A stretch of DNA of 64,000 bases from contig JALMLS010000354.1 in assembly GCA_038496445.1 (NCBI GenBank), positions 434,001 through 498,000 on the forward strand. The letters run 5' to 3'. The position numbers and the translations under genes are program-made. The notes under the pieces are model-generated. The model saw only the letters and a list, made by a program, of their open reading frames with translations, was not told the origin of the DNA and made no database searches. Of the stretch, positions 47,023-60,786 are shown piece after piece (positions within the stretch are counted from its first letter, which is position 1; each line of letters opens with the position of its first letter). Source of the DNA: Trichosphaerium sp. ATCC 40318 (Eukaryota; Discosea; Flabellinia; Trichosidae).

Positions 47023-50000
47023 TCATTTATATCCTCTCCCGGGTCTACTGTTGTAACCCCTTCCGACACCACCACCTAGAGAACGATAAGTAACCAAACG
47101 AACAAAAAATAGGACAAAATATCCAGATTACATACCAAGATCATGTGAAAATTGGCAATGCCTATGAGGACAATGTTTACCACCACTATCACGATAAAAT
47201 TTACATATCTCACGGCCTCTACCTATAAGCAAAAGTTAATTTGTGACAAAAAGAACCAAGAAAAGAAAAAAAGGTGTTACCTCTTCCACGGCCCGAGTTT
47301 AGCGACTGTGTGTATCTATTTTGATTACCATTTCTCTGCGCATTGTTGTGACCATTATTATTATAGTTTCCTTGTCTGGCTAAATAATGGCATAAGTCCA
47401 GAAATACAATGAAACATCGTGGTAAAGTGAAATGAACAGGAAAAAAACGCACGTGTTCCACCATTTTTACGTTTGGTTACTGGTACTACAAGTGCTCTTC
47501 CATGAACAGCTCTATGGTATCCAAGTCTATATGATTCAATAACAGACCTTCGAAGCCAATTATTTAGTTCACCATGCGTTGGAGGCTTTAAGCGAACATA
47601 TATGAAGAATTCGCTAAAACAAGTAATTACTAATTAAGGATTTGGTGTTTGTTAACTTACTCCCACGTAGATATGTTCTTAATAGTTTCAACAGCATCTC
47701 TTAAACCCCCAATCATATCTTCTGTTGGTCTACCATATCTAGCATCATAATTATTGGCTATTTTTTGCGCAGAAAGTCCAGCAGGTCTTCCTTTATAAAA
47801 ATAGTTAGAAAAAAGTCAACACATTTTCAAGATTATATGAACGCAAAACGATCTTCCAAACAGGTTTTTAAGAACGTACCTATATTCTCCAAGAAATAAA
47901 CATGAAAAGCTAAAAGATGTCGAGATACTTTTGTCAACTCGAAAGTTTTAGAAGCTCTTATATTCTCTACTGCTGGAAGAGGCTCTTGAGCAGCTAATTG
48001 ATAGCATTCCTTTGTATACCATCTAACATTACGTATGAAAGCTTCTCTCATGTACTAACAAGAAATCTTAGCACTACAAAGGCAAACAACTATAAAACTT
48101 ACCGGCACAGCAATATCCTTCCAAGCTAAAGACGATATAGTCAAAAGTGGTAAGAACTCTCCAAGAGAAGGTAGCTAAAGTAAAAATAAGAATACAGTAA
48201 TATCAATGTGCTTGACAAAGACGTCGTACAACTGCTTTGCTTCTATTCTCAACACTAACACGGAACTTTATAATCTTATTATTGATTTGTTCAACTTGTT
48301 GAGGATGCTTAGCAGCAAAGCTAATCATATATCTCTGGAATGCACAGTACCCTTCAAGAGCCTTTATAGAAGCTACAAACAAAACAAACATTAGATCAAG
48401 GAACATACAGTATGAGGGGAGGTTCCAAGTCCATACCATAGAGTGTCCCATTCATGATCTCAACAATCATTGTGTTCATCAGTTTAGGAAAAATTTTGAA
48501 TGCCATGCTTGGCGTAAACCTGTCTTTACAACAAAGTTTACTCAAAGCTTGTTTGAGCATATCCTGAGATCGTTTACCATGGTCTTTATTTATATCTAAG
48601 ACAACAAATAAGCACATTTAGGTAACCACACCGTATTAACCAACGTACACAGTGGTAACCAATGAGTGAGTTTCTCAGTTGAACCATAAACTGATGACCT
48701 TATACCTTCATCAAAAGCATGCTTCGTCATAAGCTCTAATGGAGTGCTTATAGCATGAATAACACCATTTCTGCGTCTCTTTACAACAAGACCAACACCG
48801 AGTATATCTTCTGTGAAAAGTACACGTGTATGGAAACAACGCAGTGATTCACGGATGATTTCAAGCTCTGACTTTGGTTTTACGTTTGGATTTTCCTGTT
48901 GATTTATGATTAGCACAGTTTAACTGATACTGGACGTACAACACTAAAAGGAGGCCATGGTTCGCTTGGAGTATGCTCACATAGGGTACAAGCAAAAGCG
49001 TTTGCAGTGCGTATAGCACTTGGAATACGACGTAAAATATCATCAAGTGGTCGTCCTTCGTTATCTTCAAGATCCATAAGGAACGCTAAAGAAAAGTTTA
49101 AGTCAGTTGACAGTAGCATATAAAAAGAACTGTTTTATGTTATTACCTTGCATTTGTAGCAGTATTGTTTGTACTGAGTAAGCCGAGCACCAACCAGTAG
49201 TACGCTGTTTATTATCAGAATCAAAGTAACTCTGAAAATCGCTTAATAAATCAAGACAGATCTTATCATCATGAACCTACAATACAGCATTAACAAAAAT
49301 CACGTTTTAAAATTCATCTCGAAACGCACGTGTGGGTGTGGTAAGGGTACTAAAATTGTGGCACTAGGTGGACTCGTCTAATATTTATAATTAGCACAAG
49401 CAAAACATTAAAATAAAAGCCGTACTGGATAATCCATTGGAAATTTGAGTTCAATATGAAAAATTGCGCCAGCATAAGGAGTATTTTCTAACAAGTTCGT
49501 CAGTTGAGCTTTATCAATTTGCTTATAAAAACAAGTACCTGGTCCCTTTAAATTACCATGCCAGATGAACATATCCTCCTTTAATGACATGAGTTAGCGT
49601 GATGATCTTTTTGGTAAGATTGTACCTCTAAAGGACTTGCTGACACCAAAGGAAGTGGGTTCTTTATAATCTCTTTGTAATCACGCATAAGCGCACGTCT
49701 AGCATCAAGTAATCTTCCAGGTGTTGTAGGTTTGTTCCCTGCATCAGTTGTATCTGATAGAACAGAAGATACAGATGCTGTTAAATTCTCTCTTAACCTT
49801 TCACTATAAAACAGTCAATGATGAATACATAAAAAATAGCTGCTCGTACGTCTCAGGGTGAATCATATCTAATGATGTTCTTTGTTCAACAACATCTTGA
49901 ATAGCACCTTGAGAGAACTTGTTGAATCCACAGCGCAGTATATACAGCCTAGGTAGCACTGCAAGATCCAGTATAGCCTTTTTAAATTAAGTAAGTTTCA

Positions 50001-53000
50001 TAAAACCGAAAGAGAACAGTGTACCCTCAATAAATAATCGTCAATCTTTTTACAATTTGAAATATCCCATTCAGTCAACGCTTTAAACATGTACAGAGCG
50101 CTACAATGAATGAATTTAGAAAGTATTCTCAACGTTAATATTACATACTCTTGAGTAGGCGTATTTACATGGGTACAGGTACGCATGAAGAGCTTAGACA
50201 AAAGAGGGCATCCCTTAGAGGTAAGTGAGTAGTTTAATTCATGATGCAGATAAATCTTATCGTGCACGTACCATTGCAAGAGGAGACACGTCACCAATTA
50301 GTAAGCAATGGCTACAGTTTAATGTGTCCAATTTATGCAACTTTGCAACGTGTTCAAGCGTGGATACAAGATTACAACCAGAAATATCCAAATCGATTAA
50401 ATTAGGATTAAACTCTGCAATAGTATCCAGCGCTTTATCCGTGATATTTACGCACCTATTAAGACCATCAGTTAATTGCAATAAACACATATTAGACTTA
50501 CTTGGAAATGTTCAGCTTTACTAACTTTGGACAATGTATCGCAACAGACATTATAGCACCATCATGAATATCACAACCGCTACAATTAAACTCCTTCAAA
50601 GAACCAGCAACTTTTGCCAAATGCTGCAATGCAATATCACTTACTTTGCACTTTGATATATTAACTAAAAAATGAATAAACAACATGTTAGATTATTACA
50701 CAAATACGAACCTTGTTCAAGTTTTTGACCAATAGAAAATAAGTTTTGTAAACCATCATGAGAAACACGTGTTGATGATAAATTAATAGACCGAATATTC
50801 AGAAGAAGTTGACCCATTGTGCGTAACAGAACATCATCAACAAGTGTATTGTTCAATGCAACACATTCCAATTTTCTATTAGCTTGTATGAATTGCTGTA
50901 GTGGGCCCGTGAAGCCATCTTTGTAAATAGAAGAAAGGCCTAAAAAAAAACTCAACAAAAAAAATACGTTCGTTTCAATTTTCGTACTTGTGAAGTCTAT
51001 GCTCTTCAGCGATTCAAAGTGTATCAGGTACTGTAAAGAAGCATGTGATAGGTTATGACACCTCTTTGCAGAAAGACTACGGAGTGTTTTGCAGGTTTGA
51101 AGTGCCAGTAATGCATCATCATCAAAAGCATTACATTCGTCAACATGAAGCTCCTGAAGTGACGGCGCAGAAGACAACAGTGCCCTAACACTCTCACTAT
51201 TGAAGGACTTACTTCCACTAACTTTAAATACACTCAAAGATGGCATTTTAACCGCCCCGAAGGTACCACAGAAGTCCTTACTAAGCATCGTGTTAATAAC
51301 AGCCAAAACGGAAGAACTACTTACTTGTTACAGTACAAGCCAGATAAATCAAGGTACTCCAACGTACTCTGAGCCTTGAATGAACGAAAGTATGTAATAA
51401 AGCTAGGTGCAAAGCTATTATAAGATACATCAAGCCAAGAAAGTTTTATACAATTACGTTGTAGATGCTTCAATGAATCAACACTGAGATTACTACATCT
51501 TGAAATATCAAGTTTCTTTAAATTAGAAAACTTTGATACTTTAAGTATAGTTGCATCAGTTATATGAGGACACTCTAAGTTAAACGTATATTAGCTTTCT
51601 CAGGTATAAATATATTAATTGCGTACCTTTGAGGACAAGTTCAGTAGCAAAAAGGCAATTGATAAGTGCACCTCCTTTAAAAGTGCAACGTGTGAAATCA
51701 AATATATTTAGTGATGCAATGTTCTTTGTTAACGTTGTGATACTTCTTGTAGTAATATACTTTTTGTTGAACGCATGTGTTGTGTTGAACGTATCCCTCT
51801 TTTCTGAATATCGAAGTACTTCAATAACAGCAGCAAGCTCAGTATCAACAAGTTCTTCATGCCAACTTGCAATCCAAGAAAAATCACCATCAGGTCCCAA
51901 AAGAATAGCTTTCCTAAAGCAGTAACCTAGGTACATATTAACGTCAATGCTACCTTCCTCATTACATAACCAAAACAACATACCAGCTTTCTCATAAAGT
52001 TTATCGTTATTGTTCCTGTGAGCCATCTTAATAAGCAAGTGTGCACGTCTAATATAACCCTCAACATATTTTGGTAATCGTGTAATAACAGAAGCATAAC
52101 ATTCATCTGCAAGTTCTGAAAGCTGATCCTGGTATCTCCATGCATCAATATCTTGTAGTGTATTTCCCAAATTAAATAGACCAACATTGTTACGTGCAAT
52201 ATTATATTTTTCAAAAGCTTTCTTGAAGTACGTATAACAGTCGTCATCACCTTTGATGAAAGAAAAGTTAGAACAATCACAAAGGCAAAGGAACTTCAAG
52301 CATACCTGTTTTTAGGCTTCCAAGCTTTACTAGTACATCAGCGTAGCTATTAAGCATGAAAGTATTATCAGGAGTACTTCTTATGGCCTTGGAATAGTGT
52401 GAGCGGTAATTAAAGAAAGATGAAGTTACCTGCTCAAATTTCGACATAGCCAATCGGAATAACCGATCATTGTGTGATCCTTGAGACTTCAGACCACCTG
52501 CAGCTGCCTTCATTTGGTCCATTGCCATTATAGACAATGCATTAGCTTCTGCCATTTGTGTAATATTCATATTCTTTACAAGAACAGACATCTGAACGAG
52601 CATAAGTAGTTGCAATAACACAGCAAACTAGTTTTTCTTTTCTAACCTTTTTAATATCTGGAATTACTAGTTTGAAGTCATCTGGGCTCTTTTCAAGTTC
52701 TTTTCTTGCTTCCTTTGTTAATTTAATCCCTGTTAGTTGTTGTATACGCTGGAAAAGCATATACATATCAACTGAAGACTTTAAATCGAACGAAGGACTC
52801 TCTTCTTCTTCAGAAAGAGAATCAACAAAGTATTCCGCCAAAGCTATTTTATAAAGTTAACTACTGGACTCAAAAAGTTTACCTCTTCATGTACCTTCCC
52901 TTAAATCCTCTCTCCAAAAGGTTTTAGAATCGTCACTCCAGCCAAGAACCATGTTGAAGAACTCAAGCGCCAAAGCAAAGAAGATATCTGTTGCTACAGT

Positions 53001-55101
53001 TCTAGAAGTACGAACAAGGTTTCTAAACTTCTCACCAAGCATGCGTTTAATTATTCTATAGTCAATAAGCAATACAACCCTCCTAGTGTACTTTCAGTAC
53101 CTGGCGATCATGTCAAGCAAAATCTCATCTTTCAGGGTTTTTGAAGTCACGTGGCTCCTTAATTTTCCAAGGTACCGAACATTTACACCTTACGGCATTA
53201 GAAAAAAATAACAACCAATTTTTTGACAAGGTAGCAATTTTCAAAAAATGAAATATCCAAGACGTTGTTTTACCTTCGCGATGAATAACCTCCGTTAGTT
53301 TAGGGAGATCAGCGGATTTATTATCCTTGTAATTCTTATCAAGCCATTTTGCAAGATTCACAATAATAGTAGAAAAAAGGTAGTCTGTGGCTTCCTGTAC
53401 TTCACTAACTCAAATGTTAGCAAAACAAACATAAGGAGCAATTGTCGCTAAACTTTCTCCTTTAAAACTCACGCATTTATTGCATCATAATCAGGATCAT
53501 ACTGGCTGAATCTAGAGAATGCATCACTAGACAATGGCTTTGGATACTGCTTAATAAATTCAGGCCTAAAAACCTTTTTTTTAAGTTAGTGTTACTTAGT
53601 ATTTACTACAACTTCGTTGGATATCCAAGAAAGTGTACCTTGTATAAGAATGTCTTCTTAACATTCTCCTCAGCAGTAGGAGGGAAAACGCGAGCAAAGT
53701 CTATCTGTACAAAGAATAAATACAAGAAAAAGAAATTTGGCAAAAATTAGCCAAGTTTAGGAACTTTCACCTACCACATAAAATCGTCCATCATCACCAC
53801 GATGACCTTCTATATCTATAGGTCCATATAAAAGCTTCATGTTATCCTTTTTGCCGCAAAGATGACCTTTAATGTTCAATTTTTTTGCAGCATTTCGCAT
53901 CTGAAGTTAAGATGTTAAAGAAACAAAGATATTATAGATGTAACCGCACCAATTCCCTCATAACATCGTTCTCATCCCAAACATGACAACCACCATCAGC
54001 GCTACCATATACGAGCGTTTTTTTGTGGACTGGAAGTATTGACATTGCCACAAGACGAAACCCAAGATAATCGATCTGAGGTATTAATTAGTTCTTTGTA
54101 TACACTACACCAGCAATACTAACCACAGCCATCATTGGTACATGTAACCCCTCACATGCGTAATACCTCATTAATGCTTTTAACTCCAAACTTCCTGTCT
54201 AGAAGCGTCATAAATAATACCGAAACAACAAATAAATACTGACACGTGCCTTCATGGCATAAAAGTCACCTCCGTAAATGTTCAAAAAATCTGTTTGGAA
54301 CTTGAATAAAATGCCATTGTATACATATTTCTTGCCTAAGGTTGTATAAGCGTTACAAAATGCAACAAAGGTGGTAAATAATTAATTCGTAGAGTGAAAA
54401 AAATTCATAATGAGAAATTTCTCATAGTGACACTTGTGAGCGGACATTGGCGTTCAGGATGTGTACGTGCCTCCTGCAGAACCACCTACATCTATAGGAT
54501 GTATTGTTTTGAATTCATCTGGCAGAAAGGCTTCAGAAATGATAATCTTTCCGTAGCGTTTTGCTATCTTTACAAAATCTTTACTGAGTGATGATAGCTT
54601 GTGGTATTTGGTTAGACGCGCTTCCTTTGTATCTTCAGGGAATTCAAGAAGGCGCTGGTGTAAATAAATCAATAAAAACGAATCGTTTGAGTCATAACAG
54701 CACTAGCGTTACCTGAAAGTCTTTATTCCAATCAACAGGTGAACCTGTGCTAACTGTTTGCTTAGCATCGGCGATATTAGCCTTTGGATATGGCGTAGTG
54801 GTAGATTCCGCCTTAGACATGGCCGTGTTTGCATTCTTTAAAGAATAACGTTCTACGCCTGTGTAGATGTACTGTACACCTCCATTATTAGCTCCCACAT
54901 ACTGGTAAAGATTGGGAGAGGTGGTAGAGGCGGCTGAAGGAACACCTAGGGAAGGCTCCCCTGCAACAATTAGAAATATGTTAAAACAGCCTAACACGCA
55001 CCAAGCGCGGTTTCATCGAAATCTGCTGGTGTTATAAGGTTAAAATCGTCTGGCGTTGAAGTTGTAGCACTTAGGTCGTAACCGCCGTGGTCAGAAGCCA
55101 T
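47023..55101 (-). CDS. Giant CLU-like/TPR/LRR/E2-UBC/CCCH fusion protein
   Basis: The start at 55101 (MASDHGGYDLSATTSTPDDF) precedes a low-complexity region and a CLU-like part: LYGPIDIEGHRGDDGRFYVV, DFARVFPP and the CLU hallmark HREGVNVRYLGKLRS. Helical TPR-like repeats follow around 51750-52600 (FNLGNTLQDIDAWRYQDQL). At least ten AMN1-type leucine-rich repeats lie at about 49900-51700 (NLIDLDISGCNLVSTLEHVA). An E2 domain follows (ALMRDYKEIIKNPLPLVSAS, FHIELKFPMDYPVR, HDDKICLDLLSDF), with the Cys codon at 49256-49258. A C-terminal helical region (ESLRCFHTRVLFTEDILGVG, STPLELMTKHAF) ends in an Arg/Gly/Asn-rich stretch and a CCCH zinc finger (ICKFYRDSGGKHCPHRHCQF). Stop at 47023-47025. It could be a self-contained ubiquitin ligase/conjugase with RNA binding. 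The single-gene model relies on about 30 in-frame joins made by eye. Confidence 0.72.
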
Positions 55102-55742
55102 ATCTTATCATTGCCACCACGTTTTCAATAAAAAGAAACACAGAAAAGAAAACTGGCAAAAATTACAAAAAGTTTTCCGCGTCACCATTTCTTTAAATTG
55201 ATTTACATTAACGCTGTTTAAACAGAGCTATTCTGAGCTTGTATAATAAGCCTTTGCAACTAAAATTCGCGTTAACCCATTTGAACTTGACATCTATAAC
55301 ACCAGTGCTCGCGTCATTAAGCATAATTTGATTGTATGCAGTAAAAAACGTTTTTTGTAGTTCCCTTTAACTTTGTGCCCTAATTTGCATTCGTTTTAAT
55401 GCTACACCAATGGGTCTCACGCGCAATGGTGCGTTGGCTGTGCCAAAATTGTGTCGGTTTTCATTCGCCCAAAATGTGATTGTTGTACAATCACTATCGT
55501 CACTAGCAAACGAAGTACCCCACTCAACTTGTTTTTGTGGCATTTGGTCTCGTTTAATCACCTAGCCAATTTTTTTATCTATTTTCAGTAAGTCCAAGAC
55601 GCTGAAACAATGGTACATCTTGTCTCTACGAATTTTTTTATGCTTACTGTAAGGCTAGGCGGTTACAGGCGCACAAGCCGCGCAACAGGTAAGGGATCAG
55701 TACAACACGCAGTTTTTGACCGTACAATAGGGCGTGGAAGAC
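55102..55742. other. Divergent promoter region, may hold the first myosin exon
   Basis: This lies between the large minus-strand gene and myosin I. A splice acceptor (ACAATAG at about 55731) just before GVEDMVLIS suggests a short upstream myosin exon ending near 55690 (a donor GTAAGG is there). I could not find a start codon in the right frame. Confidence 0.4.
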
Positions 55743-58700
55743 ATGGTGTTGATTTCTGCGGTAGACGAGCCTTCTATCGTTGAAAATATTAAAAAGCGCT
55801 ATGACCACGATCAAATTTACGTAAGTAGCTATTTAAACTCGTAGGAGCATTTTGAAGTTTAAACGTCGGAAATACATTTTGTTCTTGTAGTAAATGGGGC
55901 ACAGGCGTTAGCAATAATGCCATAGTGCCTGAATTAGCGTAAATAACTCGAGAAAAACACTCACAAACTCATAGACCAACATCGGTGCTGTGTTGATCTC
56001 GGTGAACCCTTTTCGCTGGATTAAAGGTATAACTGATGACGAGCAAGTCGAAGAATACAGAGGGCGCTTTCGTCACGAGCTACCACCAAACGTTTTCGCA
56101 TTGGCAGAAGAGGCTTACCGCTCAGTAAAAGGTGAACAAATGAACCAATGCGTTATTATCACGTACGTTAGAGCGCTTACAGCATTTTTTGAGCGTAGTA
56201 TAACGCAGTTTTATTGAAATTGTGCAAAGTTTGGGTAATCGTTAGAGCAACATTTCATCACCCTCAAACAGCAGTAAAACCAGTAATTTTTTCTATCACT
56301 TGACAATCAAACCAAAAACAATTAAAAAAAAAGCCAAAAACGTAAACGCCATCTAACGCACTCAATTTATAGTGGTGAATCTGGAGCTGGAAAGACTGTA
56401 GCTGCAAAATTGATTATGAAGTATGTTGCTGCAGTGTCAAGTAATTCCGAAGAGATTCAATACGTAAAACAAGTAATCCTCGATTCAAACCCTGTACTCG
56501 AGGCTTTCGGTAATGCCAAGACATTGCGTAACAATAACTCTTCCCGTTTTGTGCGTCCCTTTTCTCGTTTACTCCACTTTAACTTTTGTTTTTGTATTTT
56601 TTTTGTTTTTTTGTTCTGCTTGGTACACAAAATTGTTCTGATTGCTTTTATATAGGGTAAATATTTTGATATTCGCTTTAACAGATATGGTGACCCATGT
56701 GGTGGATTTATTACAACTTGTACGTCAGTTCAATTTGTGAAGTTTTTTTTCAGAATATAAAATTATTTTTTGGTATTCTTCTTTTGTTGTCTGTCAAGTT
56801 GCTAATTATTTTCTCTTCTAGACTTGTTGGAAAAATCTCGCGTTACGAGTCAGTTGAAGGGCGAAAGAAACTTTCACATTTTCTACCAAATTCTTAATGG
56901 TTCTACACAACAAGAAGTCGGTATGTTTTTTTTTTTCTTGTATTTCTTGTAGATTTTTTTGAGTTAATTTTTTTGTAGACGAGCTTCAATTATACTCCCC
57001 AGAGTACTTTAGCTACCTAGCTGGTTCTGGATGTTACACTGTAGACTCTATTGATGATGCTGAGGAATACGCTGAAGTCCGAAAGGGTTTTAATACTCTT
57101 GGTTTCCCAGCCACTGGTAAATTTTTATTTTTATTCAAAGTATATTCGCTAGTTCGTGTCTAATATTTTTTCACAGAGGTACAAGCTATTATCAGATTGT
57201 TGGCGGGTATTTTACATTTGGGTAATATTCAATTTCAAGAAAATGCTCAAAGCCAGAGTTCCGTCGTTGACCAGAACCCAGTAAACCTCGCTGCTGGTCT
57301 CTTCAAGGTAAACATTAAAATCTTTTTTTGTGTTTGACTTGCTGTTCTCGTTCACAAATTTTCTGTAATTAACTTTTTCAAAATAGGTTAACCCTGAGGC
57401 TCTCTGCAATTGCTTGCTTACACGTCGTATTACTACCGGTGGTCGTGGTGGTGGTTCCGAGTACGATGTACCAAATAACAACACTAAGGCAACTGCTGCA
57501 CGTGATGCTCTCAGTAAAGCTATGTACTCTCGTATGTTCGACAGAATTGTTGCTGTTACAAATGTTGCTCTTGAAAAGAAAAAGCTCCAACACTCTTGTG
57601 TTATTGGTGTATTAGATATTTATGGCTTTGAGATTTTCGACGTACGTTCACTACTTCTACTGCTTGAGTATTTCCGAGGGAGATCCCGAGGGATTTTTTT
57701 TTCACCTTTTTGACTTTGTGTTTTTGTCGGCTTCATTCTTACTTCTGTGTTAGAACAACGGCTTCGAACAGTTCTGTATCAACTTTGTGAACGAAAAACT
57801 TCAACAGTACTTCATTCAATTGACGTTGAAGAAAGAACAAGAAGAATATAACGATGAGGGTATTCAATGGACTCCTATCAAGTTTTTCAATAACCAAATT
57901 GTGTGTGATCTTATTGAAGCTAAGGTATGTGTTGTTGTTACTTTGCTGGTGGAATTTGTCATAGTTCTAATGATTTGTAGCGTCCTCCTGGTATTTTCTC
58001 TGTTCTTGATGATGTATGCGCAACCATGCACTCTGAAGAAGCTGATGCTGCTGATCTCAAGTTCCTCGACAAGGCTGGTGGTTTCTTCAGCGGAAATCTT
58101 CATTTCCGTAAACTCAAGAACGCTTTTGAAGTCAAGCACTACGCTGGATCTGTCACTTACGAAACACGCGGTTTCTGCGAGAAGAATAAGGATATTTTGA
58201 ATCCTGATATCATCAAAGTTATGAAATCCTCACAATTGCAGTACTTGGTCGAGCTCTTCCCAGAAGATGTTACCCAAAAGCAGAGTAGGCGTCCAACTAC
58301 CGTCGGTTATAAAATCAAGACATCTGCAGCTGATTTGATCAACCAGTTGTCTCAATGTCAACCTCATTACATTCGTTGTATCAAACCGAATGAAACAAAA
58401 CAACCTAAAGATTGGGATGCTAAGCGCGTACAGCATCAAGTAAGTATTGTGGAGTTACTTTAAGACCATTTTATTCTTATAAATATGTTTAGGTCCAATA
58501 CCTTGGTATTCTCGAGAATGTTCGTGTATGTCGTGCCGGTTACTGTTACAGTACGTGTTTTTTTTTTATTTTGTTTTTTTCAGAATTTGCTTTTTTTTTT
58601 ATTGCTTGGCGTGTTGGTTATCTAATATGTTATTCCTTAGGGGCACCTTACCAACGTTTCCTTAATCGTTACAAAAAATTGTCGTCCAAGACATGGGGAT

Positions 58701-60528
58701 CATGGGGAGAATGGAGCGGCCCTCCAATGGAAGGTGTCAAGATTATTCTCACTGAATCTGTCCTTGATGCAAGTCAATACCAATTTGGCCGTACCAAGGT
58801 CTTTGTTCGTCACCCAGAATCCTTGTTCTACTTGGAAGAATGTCTCGAACGTCACGATTACGAATGTGCCTTGCTCATCCAAAAAGTACGTTTAAACTGA
58901 TAATTAAAGATGTAATTCGCTCGTACTCACCTTTTTAAAGGCTTGGAGACGATGGAAGGCTAAGAAAAAGGCTTTGGAACAACGTGCCAAGGCTGCTAGC
59001 TTGCTGCTCGGTAAAAAAGAGAGGCGTAGAGAGTCCGTCAACATTAAGTTTGATACCGATTACATGTGTTACGAATCAAACTTTTCTTTGCAAGGAGCCA
59101 TGGGCAAATACAGTACGTTTATCTTCTTCTCTTCGAGATTGTTTTACTCCCTTCTTTGTCTGTAACTTGAAGCTTACTGGTATTGTTTTTTCTAGTCGAG
59201 GAACCATGTGTTTTTGCTGATCAAACCATTACTTTCAGTAGACGTGGCCGACCTGAGAGAAGAGATTTCGTTCTCACTACAAACGCTTTTTACGTATTGA
59301 TGCGTATCCAAAAAGGTGGGCAACAGCAGTACACACTCATGCGTCGTGTACCTCTCGACAAGATTGCCAAGGTATCTATGTCTACGCTACAAGATAACTG
59401 GGTCGTATTCCACTGTCAAGGCGGTGAAACCGATTTTGCCTTCGAGACTAAGTTTAAAACTGAGTGTGTTACTGTACTCAGTGAGAGTTACGAGGCTTAC
59501 GCACGCTCAAAACTATCACTCAACTTTTCTGGTACGTACTCCTGACAGATACCTCTTAGAGTCAGTTTTCTTTCCTTTTTTTTTTGTTTGTATTTTTGTT
59601 GTTCACTGTTATTTTAGACAGCATTACGTACAACATCCAAGCTGGATCAAGCACAGATACACGTACTCTCGCTTTCCAGAAGGATGAAGGTGCACAACCA
59701 AGAAAGGTTAAAAAGTCAGGCAAGACGCTCACCATCATGATCAATTCTGGTCTAGATAAGAACACGAGTACGCTCAATATATTTCGTGTATACTTCAATG
59801 TTCTTACTTTCCTTAGATACTACGCCACAAGGCTTCCAAGCAACGCCTACTGCATCTGTACCACGCTCTTCTGGTCCTAAAAAGACCATGGGTGGCATGG
59901 GCGGTGGCATGCGCGGTAACACAGGAGGTGGTGCTTCAAGACCAGGTCCAAAGAAGATGGGCTTTGGTGCACCAAAGGGACGTGGTAGAGGCGCTGGAAA
60001 GAAGGGTCGCGGTAGGGGTCGCGGTAAAGTCCGAGGCCGAGGCCGAGGTCGAGGAAAAGGCAGAGGATTTAAAAAGGCGCGATGATGATAGCCACTAATG
60101 GTTTATATATATTACTTTTTTTTTTGTACCTGTTCGGCTTATTGGTGTCTGTGCCTGTGTGGCTATGACACTATTAGTCTGGTATACCCATTATGTTTAT
60201 ATATATTCCATCTATCTATCATATAGCGACTTGCCTCAGCTGTCTTGGCGCAACCTTCTGCAACTCTGACTCTAAGCAAAAAAAAAAAAAAACTTTGTGA
60301 AGTTTTTTGCTAACGTTTCTTTAGGGACCAAAAATGTTACCAAAAGGAAAACCTGCACAACCGCAAGCGAAGGCATTGTACGATTATCAAGGATCTACAG
60401 CCGAAGAATTGTCATTTGGAGTCGGTGATGTTATTATCGTTCACCAGAAGGATCCTGGTGGCTGGTGGGAAGGTGAACTCAACGGTAAGCGCGGATGGGT
60501 TCCAGCGAACTATTTGCAAGAGATGTAG
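55743..60528 (+). CDS. Class I myosin, long-tailed (motor, IQ, TH1, TH2, SH3)
   Basis: The motor shows [35 protein letters not shown], the P-loop [19 protein letters not shown], switch [16 protein letters not shown] and switch [16 protein letters not shown]. It also has [15 protein letters not shown] and [27 protein letters not shown] lies 16 residues before DALSK, so the TEDS site is Ser, as in myosins switched on by PAK-type kinases. One IQ motif ([20 protein letters not shown]) is followed by a basic TH1 membrane-binding domain and a Gly/Arg/Lys-rich TH2 (59880-60076). An SH3 domain (60325-60528, [39 protein letters not shown]) comes last. TH2 runs to a stop at 60083 unless a GC-AG intron (60077-60324) joins it in phase to the SH3 exon. 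Such myosins drive endocytosis and pseudopods with Arp2/3. The true start may lie in an earlier exon. Confidence 0.9.
60077..60324 (+). other. Proposed GC-AG intron joining TH2 to SH3 in myosin I
   Basis: The boundary AAAAAG|GCGCGA at 60076/60077 and the acceptor TTTCTTTAG at 60324 join phase 0 to phase 0, giving GRGFKK then [10 protein letters not shown]. Without this splice the SH3 exon has its own ATG and would be a 64-residue stand-alone protein. The donor is a poor match to usual GC donors, so other donors in TH2 should be considered. Confidence 0.45.
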
Positions 60529-60786
60529 AAAGCGTCTAGAAGGTACGACAGTTTTAGGTTTGGTAACACGTGAACTGATGTTTTTTTTTTTCAGAAGAAG
60601 GTTGACGCGATTGTTGGCTGTTTATGTCTCTTGCTGCTAATCAGATGCTCTTTTCCCCTTTGTTAGCGAAGTGTCTGTAAAATCTAATATGAAGTCAATA
60701 AAACGCAACATGTTTTAGTAAAGTGAACAAGAGCTTGCGGTTTTTTTTTTTTTGTTGAGTCATACATAGTATTTCGAAATACTATT

